Positions 16,194 to 25,166 of a DNA stretch of 63,508 nucleotides are shown here, piece by piece. Every line of letters begins with the position of its first letter. Position 1 is the stretch's first letter. The notes below the pieces were generated by a model. It made no database searches and was not told the origin of the DNA. It was given only the letters and a program-made list of their open reading frames with translations. The position numbers and the translations under genes are program-made. Origin of the DNA: an uncultured Prevotellaceae bacterium (GTDB lineage Bacteria; Bacteroidota; Bacteroidia; Bacteroidales; Bacteroidaceae); contig ONKB01000080.1 of NCBI GenBank assembly GCA_900318305.1, positions 1 through 63,508 on the forward strand, in the 5' to 3' direction.

Positions 16194-18326
16194 ATGAAAG
16201 AACTAATTATATGTCTGGGTTTTCTGTTAAGTTTAAATGCTTATGCGGATAATATAAAGGACACTTTGGCCCACAACTCCAAGATGAATGTGGAGTTGCG
16301 GCATTATCTTGGTAAATGGAAGAAAGTCCATGCAAATAGCAAGTCTCTTTCATCTTCTAACAGAGAGGGGAAAGAAATCCATTTGGCGTTTTATTGTACA
16401 GATATGGCTGCCGTTAAGTGTTCTTTGGAGGCTATGTGTATCATTCCGAAAGTTATTTCTCCCAGCATATTGACAGCTTATGTTCCTGCAGACAAAATAG
16501 AGTGCCTGACGGAGATACCAGCCATAAAACGCATTGTCGGGAAGCGTAGCATGAAACTTTCCATGGAAAATGTACGTCATTCAGCCAATATAACGAAAGT
16601 CCATGACGGTGTGGACCTGGAAACACCCTATACGGGAAAAGGGGTAATTGTGGGGGTGATAGATGCAGGAATAGAGTTTGACCATATTGCTTTCCGTGAA
16701 TCCAAGGATTCCACCCGTATAGTGGCAGCATGGGGAATGTTGTCAAAACACTCCCAACCCATATATGGCTCTGCAAATATAATAGCTGCAAAAACAGACG
16801 GTATAGATGAGTGCCATGGCACTCATGTAATGGGTATTGCTGCGGGAGGCAAGACGATGAGCGGTTCCAACAGTTATGGTGTGGCTCCCGGTGCAGAGAT
16901 TGTGGCTATTGGATCGGAGGAGCTTTCCGATGCGGATATTTTTAACGGGATGGACCTTATCCGTGATATTGCGGAAACAGAAGATAAACCTTGGGTAGTT
17001 AATTGCAGCTGGGGTTTAATCAATCATTCTCATGACGGGTATGAGGATTTTACCCTTGCTTTAAGTGAGTATGCCCAAAACAAAGGTCATATTGTTGCGG
17101 CTTCAGGCAATGAAAGCGATCAGTATTTACATGCAATGCATGAGTTCTCATCTGATGACGAAAAAATATACGTGCTAATAAACCACAGGCAAAATGATGA
17201 TTTTTATATCAATTTTGTCTCAGAAGATACAATGGATTATAAAATAGAGCCATACATATATAACACCAGAACAAAAGAAATGACACAAGTTAGTTCTATA
17301 AAATGGGATGCTTCTGGCAGTATGTTTTATGAATGGCGTAATGAATACACTAACCGTTATGAAAAAGTGGCGGAAGTCATTGTCTCAGGAGAATATGATG
17401 AGGGATTGCTGGATGACTATAATTCATCATCCTGGCGTATAGCTTATGGCATCACTGGCCATAGAGGTCAGATCATACATAGCTGGGTGGACGATTATTC
17501 TTCGTTTGCTTTTGTTTCCAGTCCCCAGTTTATTCAGCCAGATACAAGATATTCCATCAATTCACCGGCCATTGGCAAGGATATAATATGTGTGGGAGCT
17601 TATGTTTCTTCTCCTTCGTATCAGTCTTATCAGAGCCAGACGATAAGTTGGACAAGTGATAAAATAGGAGATTTATGTGGGTTCTCTTCTGTCGGGCCTT
17701 CTTTGGATAATTTGCAAAAGCCCGATATATGTGCTCCGGGAGCAGTGGTTTCGTCTGCTTTTAATGGTCGGGCTAAGAGTTTCCATTTGAACAGCGAGGT
17801 TACGGAAATCCGTTCTTTTGAGGGCGAAAAATACTATTATGGTGCCATGATGGGAACATCTATGGCTGCACCTGTTGTTACAGGAACCCTCGCCTTATGG
17901 CTGGAAGCCAATCCCGACCTGACACAGGCTCAGATATTGGAGATTTTCAGGAAAACTTCAATGCCTTTTGATAACCAGGTCTTCGGTGAGTGGGATGACC
18001 GTTATGGTTACGGCAAGATACAGGCATACGAGGGCCTCAAGGAGGCGTTGAGGATGTCCACAGGCATTACCCCCATTCGCAATAGCGAAACCCCGGTAAC
18101 TATTCTGAAGAATCATGACAAATGGCGCATCCTGTTTAATAACGGAGAATCTTATGCCCGCATCGTTGTCTATACTTCTGACGGTCGCCAGGTATATACC
18201 AAGACGCTTAGCCATCTGGAACGTGGGCAGGAAGAGCAAGTCTCGTTTGCCTTTCTGCCAAAGGGAATGTATATTGTAAGCATACAGACCAGAAACAGCT
18301 CTGTTGCCTATAAGATGGCGATATAA
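16194..18326 (+). CDS. Secreted S8 (subtilisin-like) serine peptidase
   Basis: A 710 aa exported protease. A signal peptide (MKELIICLGFLLSLNAYA) is followed by a prodomain-like region to about 145. The catalytic triad is visible: Asp157 in VGVIDAGIEFDH, His208 in CHGTHVMGIAAG and Ser556 in GTSMAAPVVTG. About 190 residues between the His and Ser blocks form an inserted beta-rich region. The last ~80 residues (VVYTSDGRQVYTKTL ... LPKGMYIVSI) resemble a type IX secretion C-terminal sorting domain, suggesting cell-surface delivery if the host has that system. Transcribed alone. Confidence 0.92.
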   Translation: MKELIICLGFLLSLNAYADNIKDTLAHNSKMNVELRHYLGKWKKVHANSKSLSSSNREGKEIHLAFYCTDMAAVKCSLEAMCIIPKVISPSILTAYVPADKIECLTEIPAIKRIVGKRSMKLSMENVRHSANITKVHDGVDLETPYTGKGVIVGVIDAGIEFDHIAFRESKDSTRIVAAWGMLSKHSQPIYGSANIIAAKTDGIDECHGTHVMGIAAGGKTMSGSNSYGVAPGAEIVAIGSEELSDADIFNGMDLIRDIAETEDKPWVVNCSWGLINHSHDGYEDFTLALSEYAQNKGHIVAASGNESDQYLHAMHEFSSDDEKIYVLINHRQNDDFYINFVSEDTMDYKIEPYIYNTRTKEMTQVSSIKWDASGSMFYEWRNEYTNRYEKVAEVIVSGEYDEGLLDDYNSSSWRIAYGITGHRGQIIHSWVDDYSSFAFVSSPQFIQPDTRYSINSPAIGKDIICVGAYVSSPSYQSYQSQTISWTSDKIGDLCGFSSVGPSLDNLQKPDICAPGAVVSSAFNGRAKSFHLNSEVTEIRSFEGEKYYYGAMMGTSMAAPVVTGTLALWLEANPDLTQAQILEIFRKTSMPFDNQVFGEWDDRYGYGKIQAYEGLKEALRMSTGITPIRNSETPVTILKNHDKWRILFNNGESYARIVVYTSDGRQVYTKTLSHLERGQEEQVSFAFLPKGMYIVSIQTRNSSVAYKMAI

Positions 18327-18478
18327 TGAGGGACCAATGAGCCTACTGGGACAGACAAGTAACTAAGCCTTCTAAGCCTGGCCTATTTCCTATGGGACCC
18401 AGTGGGCTTAGTGGGCCTATTCGGCCCATCAATCCCTAAATGGCTGCTTCTGTCGCAATTGGTATATAAATGCTAGTC
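18327..18478. repeat. GGGCCTA-type repeat block downstream of the subtilase
   Basis: Convergent gap rich in GGGCC/GGCCC words, including GGGCTTAGTGGGCC at 18404-18417 and a TGGGCC-TATTC-GGCCCA hairpin at 18412-18428. The same 14-mer recurs at 19344-19357 on the other side of the next gene. It may also serve as a bidirectional terminator. Confidence 0.55.
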
Positions 18479-19156
18479 TCAAAAAGAGTCGTCGCCCATT
18501 TCCTTTATGGCGTTGTTCATTTCCTCCTGGAATGCATTGCCGTTATTGCTGCCGCTGTTACGGCGCGGGCGCTGCATGTTGTTACCGCCCGAAGGCGTGC
18601 CGCGGTTCCAACTGCCTCTTGAGAATCCACTTCTCATGGATATGGGGGCAGAGGTGCTGATGCGTTTCCATATTTCCTGGAATGTCTCTTTTCCGTCAAC
18701 AGAGGTGTACGCAATGACAAGCCACTTGCTTCCCTGTACTTCAACTGTAATTTTTTTGTCATACTTCTTGGCGGCAACCGTGTCGCTGCAAGCGGTAATC
18801 TCACGCCTGAAGGTAGAGTCGTTGAGTTGCATGTAAAAACCATTCTCTGTTACAATACTGCCTTCTGCGGAGGTGTTAACGGTAATGTCCTGATACATGC
18901 CGTTAGATCCAACCATCTTGAGACAGGGAGTAAGTTGCATGCGCACCTGTCCTCCTTCCTCTTTTACATTGCATGCCTGCCAAACACCCTCTAAGGGTGA
19001 ACTCCTGAACCCCATCATGCCAGGTCTGCCCTGACGACTTGGTGATGAGGGTCTCTGTTGCTGGGTGTTGTCTGGTGCGTTTTGTGCCACAGACGGCAAA
19101 CTGAGCGCTGCAAACAATATGATGCAGAAAACTCCAAGGATGTCTATTCTTTTCAT
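18479..19156 (-). CDS. Secreted lipocalin-like protein (DUF4488-like)
   Basis: A 225 aa exported protein with a signal peptide (MKRIDILGVFCIILFAALSLPSVA), a Gln/Pro/Arg-rich linker, and a beta-rich core from about LEGVWQACNVKEE to FQEIWKRI that resembles the DUF4488/lipocalin-like domains of Bacteroidales. The C-terminal ~60 residues are Gly/Asn/Arg-rich and low complexity. Function unknown, and the family call is from pattern only. Preceded by a full promoter and flanked on both sides by GGGCCTA-type repeats. Confidence 0.7.
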   Translation of the reverse strand: MKRIDILGVFCIILFAALSLPSVAQNAPDNTQQQRPSSPSRQGRPGMMGFRSSPLEGVWQACNVKEEGGQVRMQLTPCLKMVGSNGMYQDITVNTSAEGSIVTENGFYMQLNDSTFRREITACSDTVAAKKYDKKITVEVQGSKWLVIAYTSVDGKETFQEIWKRISTSAPISMRSGFSRGSWNRGTPSGGNNMQRPRRNSGSNNGNAFQEEMNNAIKEMGDDSF

Positions 19157-19192
19157 AATTCAAAAATAATTATATGGTCAAGTTTCTACCGA

Positions 19193-19224
19193 CAAATTTA
19201 GGATATAATTCTTTTTTTACCAAA
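19193..19224 (-). promoter_or_regulatory. Promoter of the DUF4488-like gene
   Basis: Minus strand TTTG (19221-19224), 20 bp, TAAATTTG (19193-19200), 36 bp upstream of the ATG at 19156. Confidence 0.78.
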
Positions 19225-19254
19225 GAAATAAAGTTTTTTTTAAGAATTGCCAGG

Positions 19255-19380
19255 TTTGAAAGCTTGTCTGGTGCAACGGGGAAATGGGCCAACTAAGCCT
19301 ATTGGGGAATGGGTAACTATAGCAGCGAGTGAATGGACCTATTGGGCTTAGTGGGCCCAGTAGTCCTGGCTGCCCAGTCT
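19255..19380. repeat. Second GGGCCTA-type repeat block
   Basis: Contains GGGCTTAGTGGGCC (19344-19357), identical to 18404-18417, with related words such as AACTAAGCCTATTGGGG nearby. It fills the gap downstream of the BspA-like gene and upstream of the DUF4488-like promoter. Confidence 0.55.
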
Positions 19381-20622
19381 TTATTTCACCACCTTCCTGC
19401 CGTCGTGGATGTATATCCTGCCTTTCTCGGGCCGGGTGACCGGGCGGCCTTCGAGGTCGTAGTATTTGGTGTCTTGGGGTTTCACCTTTATGGTACTGAC
19501 GCCTGCCGGGGCACCTATTTCCCTGATGCCGCCCCTGAAGACCTCCTCTGACCAGCCGGCGGCACGGTAGGCATGCGTCCTGCCAATAGGAACCATCAGC
19601 ACGCAGTGGTCGGAGAAGCTGGCAAACGCGTCCCTGCCCGTCTCGCAGGGAGTGTCCATAAGGGCATACAACGTGTCCAGAGCCGTGCAGCCGCAGAAGG
19701 CGCTGTCGCCCACGCTTTCCGTCGTGGACGGGATGACGACACGCCTCAGGCTCAGGCAGTTCTCAAAGGCATTGTTCTCAATGCGCTGGGAACCTTCGGG
19801 GATGTCGGCCCCGGCCAGGCTGATACAATTGCGGAAGGCGTATTTCCCGATGTAGATTAATGTCGGGGGTAAAACAATCTCACCCAGGCTGCGGCATCCG
19901 TCAAAGACATAGTCACGGATGCTGATTTTCTCATTGTCCTGCGTGAAGGTCACCTTCTTCAGCGACTTGCAGCCCTGGAAGGCCTGGGCGCCAACATGGT
20001 AAACTCTCCGGGGAATGACTATCGAGTCCAGACCGCTATCGAGGAAGGCCATCTCCACGATCTGCCTCAGGGACTCCGGCAGATGGGCTGTCTGCAGGCG
20101 GACACAGTTGCGGAAGGTCCATTTCTCGATTTTGCTGACCTTACAGCCGGAAAGGTCAATGGACTTCAGCAGCTCGCAGTTGCGGAAAGCCTGCTCGCCG
20201 ATGGTGGCCAGGCCTGCGGGAATGCTCACGGATGTCAGGTGGTAGCAGTTCATGAATGCCGTCTGTCCAATAGCCGTCACCTTCTCCGGGATGTCAATTG
20301 TCTGTAACGAATAACAGTTAAAGAAATGTCCCAGGTAGGTTATGTTTTGGGGGAAAATAATAGAGGACAGGTTGGTGCAGTTATCAAAACTACTACTAGA
20401 TCTTACCAGATACACCGTCCCCCTGATACTGACAGCTCCCTCGATCTTTCCGCCGCGGCAACCGGTACTGGTCGGACCAGCGAAGGCATAATGCTTGCCG
20501 TCAGGATTAGACATTGGAGTATAGCGATATTCATTGATGTCTACATAATTCGGAACAACATTCTGTCCTAAAGACGATTCCCCAATAAAGACCGCCAAGA
20601 GAAAACATAATCGTCTGAACAT
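19381..20622 (-). CDS. BspA-like leucine-rich repeat surface protein
   Basis: A 413 aa exported protein. A signal peptide (MFRRLCFLLAVFIGESSLG) is followed by about ten ~23-residue LRR_5/BspA-type repeats of the form xAFxNCxxLxxVxIP (for example AFMNCYHLTSVSIP and AFRNCISLAGADIP). The C-terminal tail YYDLEGRPVTRPEKGRIYI ends in GRKVVK, the short tail typical of surface proteins in Prevotella. BspA relatives bind host matrix or other bacteria; the ligand here is unknown. Base composition is clearly more GC-rich than its neighbours, with C/G third positions dominating, which suggests transfer or a distinct codon history. Confidence 0.88.
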   Translation of the reverse strand: MFRRLCFLLAVFIGESSLGQNVVPNYVDINEYRYTPMSNPDGKHYAFAGPTSTGCRGGKIEGAVSIRGTVYLVRSSSSFDNCTNLSSIIFPQNITYLGHFFNCYSLQTIDIPEKVTAIGQTAFMNCYHLTSVSIPAGLATIGEQAFRNCELLKSIDLSGCKVSKIEKWTFRNCVRLQTAHLPESLRQIVEMAFLDSGLDSIVIPRRVYHVGAQAFQGCKSLKKVTFTQDNEKISIRDYVFDGCRSLGEIVLPPTLIYIGKYAFRNCISLAGADIPEGSQRIENNAFENCLSLRRVVIPSTTESVGDSAFCGCTALDTLYALMDTPCETGRDAFASFSDHCVLMVPIGRTHAYRAAGWSEEVFRGGIREIGAPAGVSTIKVKPQDTKYYDLEGRPVTRPEKGRIYIHDGRKVVK

Positions 20623-20672
20623 AATCCTATATAAATTTTGTAAAAATAAAATTCTTAATAATTTGTTGGCTA

Positions 20673-20680
20673 CAAAAATA
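20673..20680 (-). promoter_or_regulatory. -7 promoter box for the BspA-like gene
   Basis: Minus strand TATTTTTG, about 50 bp upstream of the start at 20622, within an AT-rich leader that contrasts with the GC-rich gene. Confidence 0.45.
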
Positions 20681-20795
20681 CTAATTAATTAATATGCATT
20701 TTAGAGAAAAAATTTTACGTGAAAGAAACGCCTCCTTCCTGACTCCGTTTCATCCCTAGTTCTTCTCTGGAAGAGTAAGGGTTTATTTCTGGACA

Positions 20796-22616
20796 TTAGC
20801 GCGAAGCAAAGTCCTCGATGTATTTCTGAAGCAGAGTTTTCCCCATTTTCATACGTTCAGAGGAAGGTAATGGGCAGCTTTTTATGGTCTTTGAAGAGTT
20901 GAGGTCGTAGCTGGTATAACCTGTTGAATCAATGACCGTAAACCCGTTGTTGAACATATATACTGCAAGTTGTCTGTAATCCTTGCTCATAACATCGCGG
21001 CTGAAAGGGAAGGAGGCATGGCTTATGTTCATCTGACCCAGCAGAGTTGCTACGAGGTCTGTCTGGTTGCAAATTTTGTTAACGGTTCTTGGTTCTCTGA
21101 CAGCACCGCCCAACCAAAGCATGGGCACATGATAGCGTTGTATATCATTGACTGTTACGCCTTCCGGATATCCAATGCCGTGGTCGGGCAGGAAAATAAG
21201 AAGAAGGTTGTCCCATAATGGTGTGTGTTTGATTTTATCCACAAAATTACCTATGCAATGGTCAACATATGCCATACTGTTGGCGACTTTATCCAGGCCA
21301 TTGCGCTGGAATGGTACAATCCATGGTTCATGGCTTGCCAGGGTGAGAAATGTAGAGAACCAAGGCTGTGAGGGCTTATGGGTGATGCGCTGGTAAACGG
21401 TGTCAAAGACAATAACATCTGTTACACCCCATGCATGGGAAGTGCGAATTTCAGAAGGGAAGTGGGTATCTCCAAAAACTCTCTGATAGCCATTGGAGAG
21501 AAGGTATCCCTTAATGTTCTTGAAATTAATGTCGCCACCATATATAAATTCTGTTGAGTAGTTGTTTTCCAATAAAGAAGAACTTATGGCGCCAAGATTC
21601 TGGCATTTGTCGGGATACTGGAGGACAGAAGTTTCCGGGAAAGCCGGGTAGCCGCTCAAAATGCTGACGAGTCCTCTGTCTGTGCGGTAACTATTTGCGT
21701 AGAAATGAGAAAAAAACACGCCTTCGTCTATGAGGCGATCAAAGTTGGGTGTGATGTTCTTCCTTTTGCCGATATGTTCAGTGAAACTGCCGCCAAATCC
21801 TTCAATGATAACCAACAGGATGTTAGGACGGGTGGTATTCAAAAGGGAATCGGTATGATGGCTTAGGGTGGAGTAGTGTGCTTCCTGAAAAATCTGGTCG
21901 GCCTTGTCCTCAGGAAAAAACCTGTACATTCTGTCAAAGTCTTCTGCTTTAAGCGACGAATAGAATAAGCTAAACGCAGGATTTACAGCAGAATGATTCA
22001 AGAACAGAACGTCGGAGAAATAAACTGTGCCCACATTCATTGTAGATTTTCCAAATCCTCCGCGAATGCCGATAAAGGCACCAACACCCAAAATGAGAAT
22101 AGCTATTGACAGGAGTATGCGGTGGGTGGCCTTTTCTGTTTTTGTTGGCAAAGAAACATACTGGATAAAAAACAAGCCTCCGGCAAAGAGTATGACTGAT
22201 GCTGTGCCGGCAATCACAAAACCTGTAGAAACGCTGTCCACAGCCCCTTTTAACGAACCCATGTAGGATAAAGCCATGGCATTTAACTTGAACTGCCAAA
22301 AAGGATATAGTGCACAGTCGGAAATAAAAATGACGGACAATACCAATGCGACAAAGGCAAAATAAACTGTCATAGTTGGTTTCCACCATTTTGCCGGAGA
22401 CAGCCAAACGGAAAGTAAGATGAGCAGCAATGGTATGATAATCAGGTAACCTGCGACAGAACAATCCATGATTAATCCGTGGCGAATGACCTGAAGAATA
22501 TCAGAAAACAGAACAGGCGTGACGGAATTATAAAGCATGAAAACAGGCTTAATCAGTATAAATGCCACGATATAGGTGACATATAATCTGACAATAAACA
22601 ATAGATGTGTTTTCAT
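20796..22616 (-). CDS. LTA synthase family protein (sulfatase-fold phosphotransferase)
   Basis: A 606 aa membrane protein with about five N-terminal transmembrane helices (to about residue 200) and an extracytoplasmic alkaline phosphatase/sulfatase-fold domain. That domain begins NILLVIIEGFGGSF and has the likely catalytic threonine in NSYRTDRGL, SHEPW, and metal-binding LPDHGIGY. Relatives transfer phosphoglycerol or phosphoethanolamine to lipids or glycans; a Gram-negative host argues against true lipoteichoic acid. The ATG at 22616 is preferred over a TTG two codons upstream. Last gene of argS-rnhA-ABC-this gene, 23 bp after the ABC gene's stop. Confidence 0.88.
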   Translation of the reverse strand: MKTHLLFIVRLYVTYIVAFILIKPVFMLYNSVTPVLFSDILQVIRHGLIMDCSVAGYLIIIPLLLILLSVWLSPAKWWKPTMTVYFAFVALVLSVIFISDCALYPFWQFKLNAMALSYMGSLKGAVDSVSTGFVIAGTASVILFAGGLFFIQYVSLPTKTEKATHRILLSIAILILGVGAFIGIRGGFGKSTMNVGTVYFSDVLFLNHSAVNPAFSLFYSSLKAEDFDRMYRFFPEDKADQIFQEAHYSTLSHHTDSLLNTTRPNILLVIIEGFGGSFTEHIGKRKNITPNFDRLIDEGVFFSHFYANSYRTDRGLVSILSGYPAFPETSVLQYPDKCQNLGAISSSLLENNYSTEFIYGGDINFKNIKGYLLSNGYQRVFGDTHFPSEIRTSHAWGVTDVIVFDTVYQRITHKPSQPWFSTFLTLASHEPWIVPFQRNGLDKVANSMAYVDHCIGNFVDKIKHTPLWDNLLLIFLPDHGIGYPEGVTVNDIQRYHVPMLWLGGAVREPRTVNKICNQTDLVATLLGQMNISHASFPFSRDVMSKDYRQLAVYMFNNGFTVIDSTGYTSYDLNSSKTIKSCPLPSSERMKMGKTLLQKYIEDFASR

Positions 22617-22639
22617 CGCCAACAGTTTATGGTTCAGGA

Positions 22640-24478
22640 TTACAGCTGTTGCATGTCATGAAGCCGCTTGTAGTATCCTCCCAAGGCTATCAATTGTTCA
22701 TGAGTGCCAGTTTCAATAATCCTACCCTCGTGGAGCACGTTGATTTCGTCGGCATTCTTGATGGTAGACAGGCGGTGGGCAATGGCTATGGTTGTTCGCG
22801 ACTTCATCAGTTTTTCCAAAGCGTCTTGCACAAGGCGCTCGGATTCTGTATCCAGTGCAGATGTGGCTTCATCCAATATGAGGATGGGAGGATTCTTAAG
22901 GATTGCACGTGCAATGGATATGCGTTGCCGCTGTCCACCCGAGAGGCGACACCCTCTATCTCCGATACAGGTCTGGTAACCATTTTCCATTTCAAGGATA
23001 AAGTCGTGGGCGTTGGCAATACGAGCAGCTTCTGTTACTTGTTCCATCGTTGCATTGCTAACACCAAAGGCAATATTGTTAAAGATGGTATCGTTGAAAA
23101 GAATTGCTTCCTGGTTGACATTCCCGATGAGACTTCGCAGGGAGAGTATGGACATGTCTTTGATATTGATGCCGTCAATGAGTATTTCACCTTCCTGAAT
23201 ATCGTGAAAACGTGGTATGAGGTCGACTAAGGTGGATTTCCCAGAACCTGACTGGCCAACCAGTGCAACGGTTTTCCCCTTGGGTATGGTCAGGTTTATG
23301 TCGTGGAGGATATGCTTAGTTTCGCTATAGCTGAAAGACACATGCCTGAATTCAATCTGACTGTTGAGGTGTGGGAAGATAACGGGGTTGTCGTTTTCCT
23401 TTATGGGATTTTGGGCACTCATAATCTTATTGATGCGCTCCATGGATGCCATGCCTTTTTGAATGCTGTAGCCAGCTTTTGAAAGGTCTTTGATGGGTTG
23501 AAGCGTCGTGTACAGGATGACAAGGAAATAAATGAAAATACTGGCATCAATAGGGGAATTGCCTGAGAAAATAAGATAGCCGCCAAACCAAAGCACAATA
23601 ACAATCATACATGTCCCCAAAAATTCACTGACAGGATGAGCAGATGACTGGCGGATAGCAACTCGCATGGAGGCACGACGGTATTCGTTGTTAACAGCAA
23701 CAAACCGATCTTCCATTTTTTTCTCAGCGACAAAGGCTTTGATGATGCGCAAGCCGCCAAGAGTTTCTTCTATCTGACTTAAGCCATCACTCCATTTTGA
23801 CTGGGCATAGAGTGACTTGCTCTTTAGTTTTTTCCCGATTCTTCCGATTCCACCGGCAAGGAAGGGCACAACCAACAATGTGAACAATGTCAGTTCCCAG
23901 CTCACGGCAAACATGGTCCCAACATAGATAATAATAAAAATAGGATTCTTAATGACCATGTCCAATGAACTGGTTATAGATGCGTCCACTTCATTGACGT
24001 CGGTACTGACGCGTGCGAGGATATCTCCTTTGCGTTCCTCCGTAAAAAAGGACAAAGGTAGATTTAAAATCTTTTTGTAAATATTGGCGCGGATATCTCT
24101 GACGATACCTGTCTTTATTGGCATGAGTGTTGCAGACCCGCCGAAATAGGCACTGGTTTTAAGTAAGGTGAGAAAAGCCAGGATACCTCCGAAAAGCAGT
24201 AAGGCTGTAGAAGGAGTAAAAGCGTCGCAGACACTTTGGGAAAAATAATAGCCGTTGTTAATGAGTACATCTTTCAGATTATTCCAGCTACATTGGTCCC
24301 ATGGAATAAAGTCGTAATGTTTCTGATCTATTTTGAAGAGAATATTCAGTATCGGCAAGAGTAATGTAAAAGAGAATACATTCAGAATGGCAGCTAAGAT
24401 GTTAAGAAATAACGTACATACAACATAACCCTTGTATGGAAAGAAGTAGGGGCCCATTATTTTAAAGAACTCTCTCAT
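22640..24478 (-). CDS. ABC exporter, MsbA-like (fused permease and ATPase)
   Basis: A 612 aa half-transporter expected to act as a homodimer in the inner membrane. The N-terminal ~330 residues form six transmembrane helices, with coupling-helix text such as ILARVSTDVNEVD. The nucleotide-binding domain has Walker A VGQSGSGKSTLV, signature LSGGQRQRISIARA, Walker B ILILDEATSALD and the H-loop in IAHRLSTI. Closest in type to MsbA-like lipid flippases. Its neighbour, an LTA-synthase-type enzyme, is consistent with a lipid or glycan export role. Starts 8 bp after the RNase H stop. Confidence 0.9.
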   Translation of the reverse strand: MREFFKIMGPYFFPYKGYVVCTLFLNILAAILNVFSFTLLLPILNILFKIDQKHYDFIPWDQCSWNNLKDVLINNGYYFSQSVCDAFTPSTALLLFGGILAFLTLLKTSAYFGGSATLMPIKTGIVRDIRANIYKKILNLPLSFFTEERKGDILARVSTDVNEVDASITSSLDMVIKNPIFIIIYVGTMFAVSWELTLFTLLVVPFLAGGIGRIGKKLKSKSLYAQSKWSDGLSQIEETLGGLRIIKAFVAEKKMEDRFVAVNNEYRRASMRVAIRQSSAHPVSEFLGTCMIVIVLWFGGYLIFSGNSPIDASIFIYFLVILYTTLQPIKDLSKAGYSIQKGMASMERINKIMSAQNPIKENDNPVIFPHLNSQIEFRHVSFSYSETKHILHDINLTIPKGKTVALVGQSGSGKSTLVDLIPRFHDIQEGEILIDGINIKDMSILSLRSLIGNVNQEAILFNDTIFNNIAFGVSNATMEQVTEAARIANAHDFILEMENGYQTCIGDRGCRLSGGQRQRISIARAILKNPPILILDEATSALDTESERLVQDALEKLMKSRTTIAIAHRLSTIKNADEINVLHEGRIIETGTHEQLIALGGYYKRLHDMQQL

Positions 24479-24486
24479 AGGCTTTG

Positions 24487-25146
24487 TTATTTTCTTCCGA
24501 AATCAGCAGGGATTTCACCCCATTTGCTGGTTTCCCATTTTATAAGTTTATTCTTTATGGTGTGAGTATTCAACCATTTTACAGCCCTTTCCACCAAATG
24601 AAGTGTTTCTTTTGTTTCTTGTGTTTCTTGGAGTTTAGTGGCACAATGTTGTTTTCTGACCCAAAGTAAGGCATTGCGACTGTCACTGTATATTGTGGTT
24701 TCGGTGTCATTCTGTTTGTCCAGAAGAGCCAGACAATGAACAATTGCCAGAAATTCACCAATATTGTTTGTACCGATAATGGGACCATAGTGGAACACTT
24801 CAGCACCTGTTTGAAGATCAATGCCACGATACTCCATAGGACCAGGGTTTTTGCTGCATGCAGCATCAACAGCAATAGCTTTTGCAATAACTTCAGGCGG
24901 AAGCGGAAGAACAGTATCGTTTCTATATGTTGGGGGATTCTTCACCTGTTCTTGATGACGACTGGGAGTGTAATAATTCTCTGGAGGACCTGCTTCAAAA
25001 GCCTGCTGTGCGTCACTAAGGCAAGGAAAGGATTTGTACTTAGCTCCAGCAAATCCTTGTGTCTGAGCCAAACACTCTGCCCAACTGGTATAGATGCCAG
25101 GTTCTTTGCCTACCCAAACAGTGTAATATTTTTTCCCTTTTGCCAT
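24487..25146 (-). CDS. rnhA: Ribonuclease HI with viroplasmin (hybrid-binding) domain
   Basis: Degrades the RNA strand of RNA-DNA hybrids. The 219 aa protein has an N-terminal ~45-residue hybrid-binding/caulimovirus viroplasmin domain (KYYTVWVGKEPGIYTSWAEC) and an RNase H domain with acidic active-site residues in AIAVDAACSKNPG, NNIGEFLAI and IYSDSRNALLW. This architecture is common in Bacteroidetes. It lies 20 bp downstream of argS and is likely in its operon. Confidence 0.93.
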   Translation of the reverse strand: MAKGKKYYTVWVGKEPGIYTSWAECLAQTQGFAGAKYKSFPCLSDAQQAFEAGPPENYYTPSRHQEQVKNPPTYRNDTVLPLPPEVIAKAIAVDAACSKNPGPMEYRGIDLQTGAEVFHYGPIIGTNNIGEFLAIVHCLALLDKQNDTETTIYSDSRNALLWVRKQHCATKLQETQETKETLHLVERAVKWLNTHTIKNKLIKWETSKWGEIPADFGRK

Positions 25147-25166
25147 TATACAGACTAAATATAATA

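Noticed and set aside
22607-23230. 207-codon plus-strand frame
   Set aside because: Antisense to the ATPase domain of the MsbA-like exporter.
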